Origin: Erigeron canadensis
Taxonomy: Eukaryota > Streptophyta > Magnoliopsida > Asterales > Asteraceae
NCBI RefSeq assembly: GCF_010389155.1
Contig: NC_057761.1
Span: 57,782,587 to 57,846,586 of the forward strand
DNA length: 64,000 bases
Direction: 5' to 3'
Of this stretch, positions 60,240-64,000 are shown piece after piece; positions within the stretch are counted from its first letter, which is position 1, and each line of letters starts with the position of its first letter. The notes below the pieces were generated by a model. The model was not told the origin of the DNA and ran no database searches. It worked only from the letters and a program-made list of their open reading frames with translations. The position numbers were made by a program, and so were the translations under genes.

Positions 60240-61099
60240 AAATATATTTATCAATAGGTAGACTATTAAATAGTAAGTATTTTAAGAAAAAGGCATGAAA
60301 TTGAAATGTTGACATAGGTAAATATCGCTATTGAATAGTAAAGCTTTTTTGAAAAATAAATCCTTTTTTTAAAAGGCGTTATTTTTGTCATCAGCGAAAA
60401 CCATCATAAGAATGTCGTCGGATGTTAAAGACTCAAAGTATTTGTGCATTTACTCTACCATTATTATGATATACATGATTAACTTTAAATCTTTTTTACA
60501 CCACCAATTTTTACTTTTTTCTATTGGTCTCTTTAATTTACATTAGTTGTATACACCATTCAACGTCACAATCGCCACCATCAGTTATCGTCATCACACT
60601 ACCCCCGTTGTATTGTACGAGGATCTATGTTATCTATCAATAAATTAAAACAGAAATGCCCAAATTAGAACTGATTTAACTTTAAAAACCCGGGTTCAAC
60701 CCAGATTTGATTAGCTAGTTAGTTATATATTCAGTTATGTTCCTTCACCGCTTTTTCTTTCTTCACTCCATAGTCCATATATTTCCACCTTGGGCCGGGT
60801 TCCATTTTGAAGAGTGGTCAATAATGAATAGTTAAAGTTTGACATGTTTTCATATGGTCAAGGCGTAGTATAACGGGCCAAGTTTCATACATAAACCTCG
60901 TCCGTGGCCCGTGGGGAGCCCAAATTTCACCTTCTAAGTAGCTTCAATCGATTTAAACAGTTCTTTTTGGAATATATAAATATAAAATAAAATGAAATAT
61001 AATAAACATAGATTCAATAGAGTACAGATAGGTATACATACTTGCCAACAAGGACCTCTGATAATTCAATTCATTCCTCTCTTTCTTTTTTCGGAAACC
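60240..61099 (+). other. intergenic flank and promoter of the receptor-kinase gene
   Basis: A TATA-type run, TATATAAATATAAA, starts at 60973, about 127 bp before the start codon at 61100, giving a leader of roughly 95 bases. The rest of the region has no gene. Confidence 0.5.
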
Positions 61100-61235
61100 A
61101 TGAGTTTCCGGTCAATCCCCACGCCGCCGCTGCCGTATTCAGTCTCGTCTTTCAGTTCTATCGTCTTCTTCATTTTCTGCATATTCTCTTTCCGGAATTC
61201 AACCGCTCAAACTGCCCGAACTGATCCTTCTGAAG
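61100..61235 (+). CDS. first exon of a probable LRR receptor-like kinase (partial)
   Basis: 136 coding bases end in a good donor (GAAG/GTACTA). They encode a secretion signal (VSSFSSIVFFIFCIFSFRNS) followed by TAQTARTDPSE. Signal peptide plus AQxxRTDPSE, with a splice right after this motif, is how the LRR-VIII-2 group of receptor kinases (At1g56140 type) begins; there the next residues are usually VRALNSIF. No second exon was found before the window end, so the first intron would exceed 2.7 kb. The identification rests on one short motif, so another secreted or receptor protein remains possible. Confidence 0.5.
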
Positions 61236-64000
61236 GTACTATTTCTTTTTTTACTCGTATGTTCTTAACTCTATATGTATGTGTATATGATGTATCTAAC
61301 TATCTATCTTTATTAATTAGCTCATTATATCGAATGAATACAAGCCCTGCCTAACTGATTATTATATTATTACTTGAATAATTCAGTTTGAATCAATAAT
61401 TGTGGTTCAATTTGTTTATTTTCATTGGAGTTATTTTTGTTAAAATCATACGGAAAAAGTTATGCATATATCAGAATTCGCTTCAATTCAATTTAGTTAT
61501 CTATTTATCATAAACAGTAATCAGTACTAAGAGGTGATACCTCACTTTCATCATAATATACAATTTATATTGGAGATTGTGTATTTAATTTATTTATCAA
61601 TGAATAATGTTTAATGAACATATCAAAGAATGTGGTAGATACATATAAGTTTAATGCTACTGTTTATGTGTTGTATATGTATAAGTGATGCATATATACA
61701 CATTGTGTGTGTGTAACCTGCCCTGCCTAGCTGGTTGCTCCGATTTGCCGACTTAAAATTGTCAGCGCTCAAATTATAGAGAAGAAATTCCAATAGTGGA
61801 GATAATTGCGATTTTTTATTACTCGTATTTTTTCTAACGAGACATGGGATATGTCTTTGAGATCACAAATTTACTATTAGTAGTATTTTTTTCCGTTAAA
61901 GTTTATGGTCAAAGTTGGCGACTTGGTCGTAAGGGTTGGACTTTCTAAATATGTAATGTTAATTAGATATGACAATATTTTTATTTTAGGATATAAAAAG
62001 TTCTTCAGCAAAAAGGACCTTTTAACAACTTTAAAGATAATTTTGTCATATTTAATTTCCATTTGTCTATTTGATCATTTCAGAGGCGTTAATGGAATGG
62101 TGGCTTCGTTAGCCACCGTTTTAGGCTTTTAGCTATTTTGTATTTGAAATATTCATATTGAGTTACGATTAAATAAAAAAAACTCCAAAAGTTTAACATG
62201 TAAAAACAATCGTGAGCTTTTAGATTCTTTTATCGACAATTTAAAAAACTATACTCGTATATTTTTGGAAAAAGAAAAAGTTTAAAAAGAAATTTTAAAA
62301 GAAAATGGAAAAGTTCAGAATACAAAAAGAATGTATGGTTTAGTGATCTAATTGAAATTAAGTAAAAGTCGAAACATTTTCACACCAACTACCAAATAAT
62401 AAACATAATCTATGTATACTATTTGAGTTTTTGTTAATTTTAAATTACAACTTTCAACAATTAAATTTAAACATTCATTAAAACCACATACATCAATAAC
62501 CTACACTATTTAAATTACAACTTTCAACTAACACCACCGCTGCTACCGCAACAAGCCACCGCTACTCATCACCGCCGTCATCGTTGTTGTTTGTTACATT
62601 GCGCGAGTATTGTTGTGTTTTTATTTAAATTAAATTTGTTTCATTAATTAAAATATTGAAATTTTATTTGAAGTATATAAAAGAGGAATTAAAAAAGAAA
62701 AAAGAAAAGAGTGGTCCATTCCACCAATATGAAAAGCTACGAATATCGTTTTATGGTTCTTTGACCTTTGCCCATATTTGTCGAAATGTAAGTTTTGACC
62801 CTTGTGATACAATTATTGATGTCTGTATTTCTTAGATAGAAATTCAATACCACGAGTGTGGTTCCATTGACATATTCTTGGATACGTGTTTGTCTCTTGT
62901 GCATCCTTTTCCTTCGTATGTACGATATCACATGATGTCATTACTCATTACGATATTCATTGATAGTGCACATATTAGATTATTTGAGTCAGCTAACCTT
63001 TCTTTTTCACAAAAGAAGTCATCTATATACCACCACAATTTGACCATACATCACTAAAAATGTTATATAGTATTGTATTGTACAACACTCTAAAGCATAT
63101 TTGGTAGTATACAGTCAAAAACATGTTATATAGTATGATCGATGCAAGGTTTACCCCTTAAAATATCGTCGTTGTATGTTAAACGAAACACACGATTTTT
63201 GTCATACTATTCTTTTATGATATGTAAAAGGTTAAAATTTATGTCATATAAGGTGGATTTAGGTTAACTTGCAAAATTGAACTAACTTAAATCCTACACT
63301 ATAACATAATCAAGTTGAAAATTTGAAAATCTAGATATAACATTATTTGCATAGGGCTAGGATCTCGTATTATATTTTTTTCTTTCATATATAGCCCTTC
63401 TAACAAATGAATAAAACATTCGGATCAAATTGGTTTGGATATGAATTTTTTTTTTTAACATTCATTTTTTGATCGGAGCTGTTTACCCCATATGTGGTCT
63501 CTACACCGATTGGCCAGGATGCCATCGTGGTAGTTCACTGGAAAAAAACCCCGGATAGATCGCTAAGCGGCACGACATCTACGACATTGAATGCCATTTG
63601 GGGTAAACTTGTGCCCCCTTGGATTCGAACCCTGGTTGCCCAAGGAACAAGCCTTCATTGGAGATCTGAATTACTTTCAAATACGAATATCTTTTTACAT
63701 CACTTAAAATTAATGTGATAAAAAGGTTACAAAAGATTTACTTGCTACAAATTTACGAAAGAGAAATTAAAATAAGAGAAACACGAACAAATTAATTGCT
63801 CCACCTTATACATGACATCAATTGATAGTAAATATCTTTAACAGTTGTATTATTTCACAGAAGATTATTATCACCTAATAGCTATGATGCACCAAAACTC
63901 CAAACAGGTAGGCGTATCCGTTTCAGAAACTTCATAGGAATGGAAACTTGTACGAAACACGTACGAAACGTTTCCTTGAAGTTTCCATATATACCGAAAC
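61236..64000 (+). other. presumed long first intron of the receptor gene, filled with repeats
   Basis: No exon-like sequence recognised. Bases 62405-62620 resemble a decayed Helitron (TCTATGTATACTATTTGAG; interior ACCACCGCTGCTACCGC; GCGCGAGTATTGTTGTG). Bases 63480-63680 contain a GC-rich repeat. From 63915 to the end, GAAAC and CGTTTC words recur. ORFs here are not supported as genes. Confidence 0.4.
63480..63680 (-). mobile_element. SINE-like or other short repeat in the receptor intron
   Basis: On the minus strand, GGTTCGAATCCAAGGGGGC is a good tRNA B box. A degenerate A box may lie about 45 bases upstream (GATCTCCAATGAAGGC). GC content is clearly higher than the neighbours. The ORF at 63494-63718 crosses it and has no similarity. 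No target duplication found. Confidence 0.4.

Overview
This 64 kb window is nuclear DNA of a flowering plant. It is AT-rich, its genes have many GT-AG introns, and it contains five complete protein genes plus the first exon of a sixth. All are plant families: an auxin response factor, TFIIH p44, a SIZ1-type SUMO ligase, eEF1A, a vicilin-like cupin and an NF-YA factor. Protein similarity suggests a eudicot, probably an asterid; that placement is an inference.

Layout. 1-18 kb has no recognisable host gene. It holds SINEs, a 3.25 kb Mutator-like element (MULE) with a second MULE nested in it, a small Helitron and simple repeats. 18.1-24.4 kb (+) is ARF4, with two identical tasiR-ARF target sites. 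26.2-28.5 kb (+) is GTF2H2 (p44), facing SIZ1 (-, 29.4-36.3 kb). 36.5-44.2 kb is mostly mobile DNA: a Harbinger-like tail, Helitrons, a tandem array, a third MULE and SINEs. 44.26-46.41 kb is a fourth MULE, carrying a GRF zinc-finger gene and a PB1-like ORF, inserted in a duplicated segment just upstream of eEF1A (+, 48.2-50.1 kb). eEF1A faces a vicilin-like storage protein gene (-, 51.1-54.0 kb). An NF-YA gene (-, 56.7-58.6 kb) has a miR169 site in its 3' UTR. At 61.1 kb (+) lies the first exon of a probable LRR receptor kinase whose remainder is outside the window.

All five gene models were built by hand from splice sites and protein similarity, and every joined reading frame is a multiple of three: ARF4 780 aa, p44 424 aa, SIZ1 869 aa, eEF1A 449 aa, vicilin-like 586 aa, NF-YA 308 aa. 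The genes are not a functional cluster, but two transcription factors here (ARF4 and NF-YA) carry textbook small-RNA target sites. Most of the unexplained structure comes from transposons. Four MULEs are supported by 9-bp target duplications, several Helitrons by A/T flanks and CTRR ends, and one SINE by a 10-bp target duplication. I found no clearly new gene system. The most informative items are the MULE with its paralogous empty site, the repeated eEF1A leader intron, and two GC-AG introns in conserved domains.
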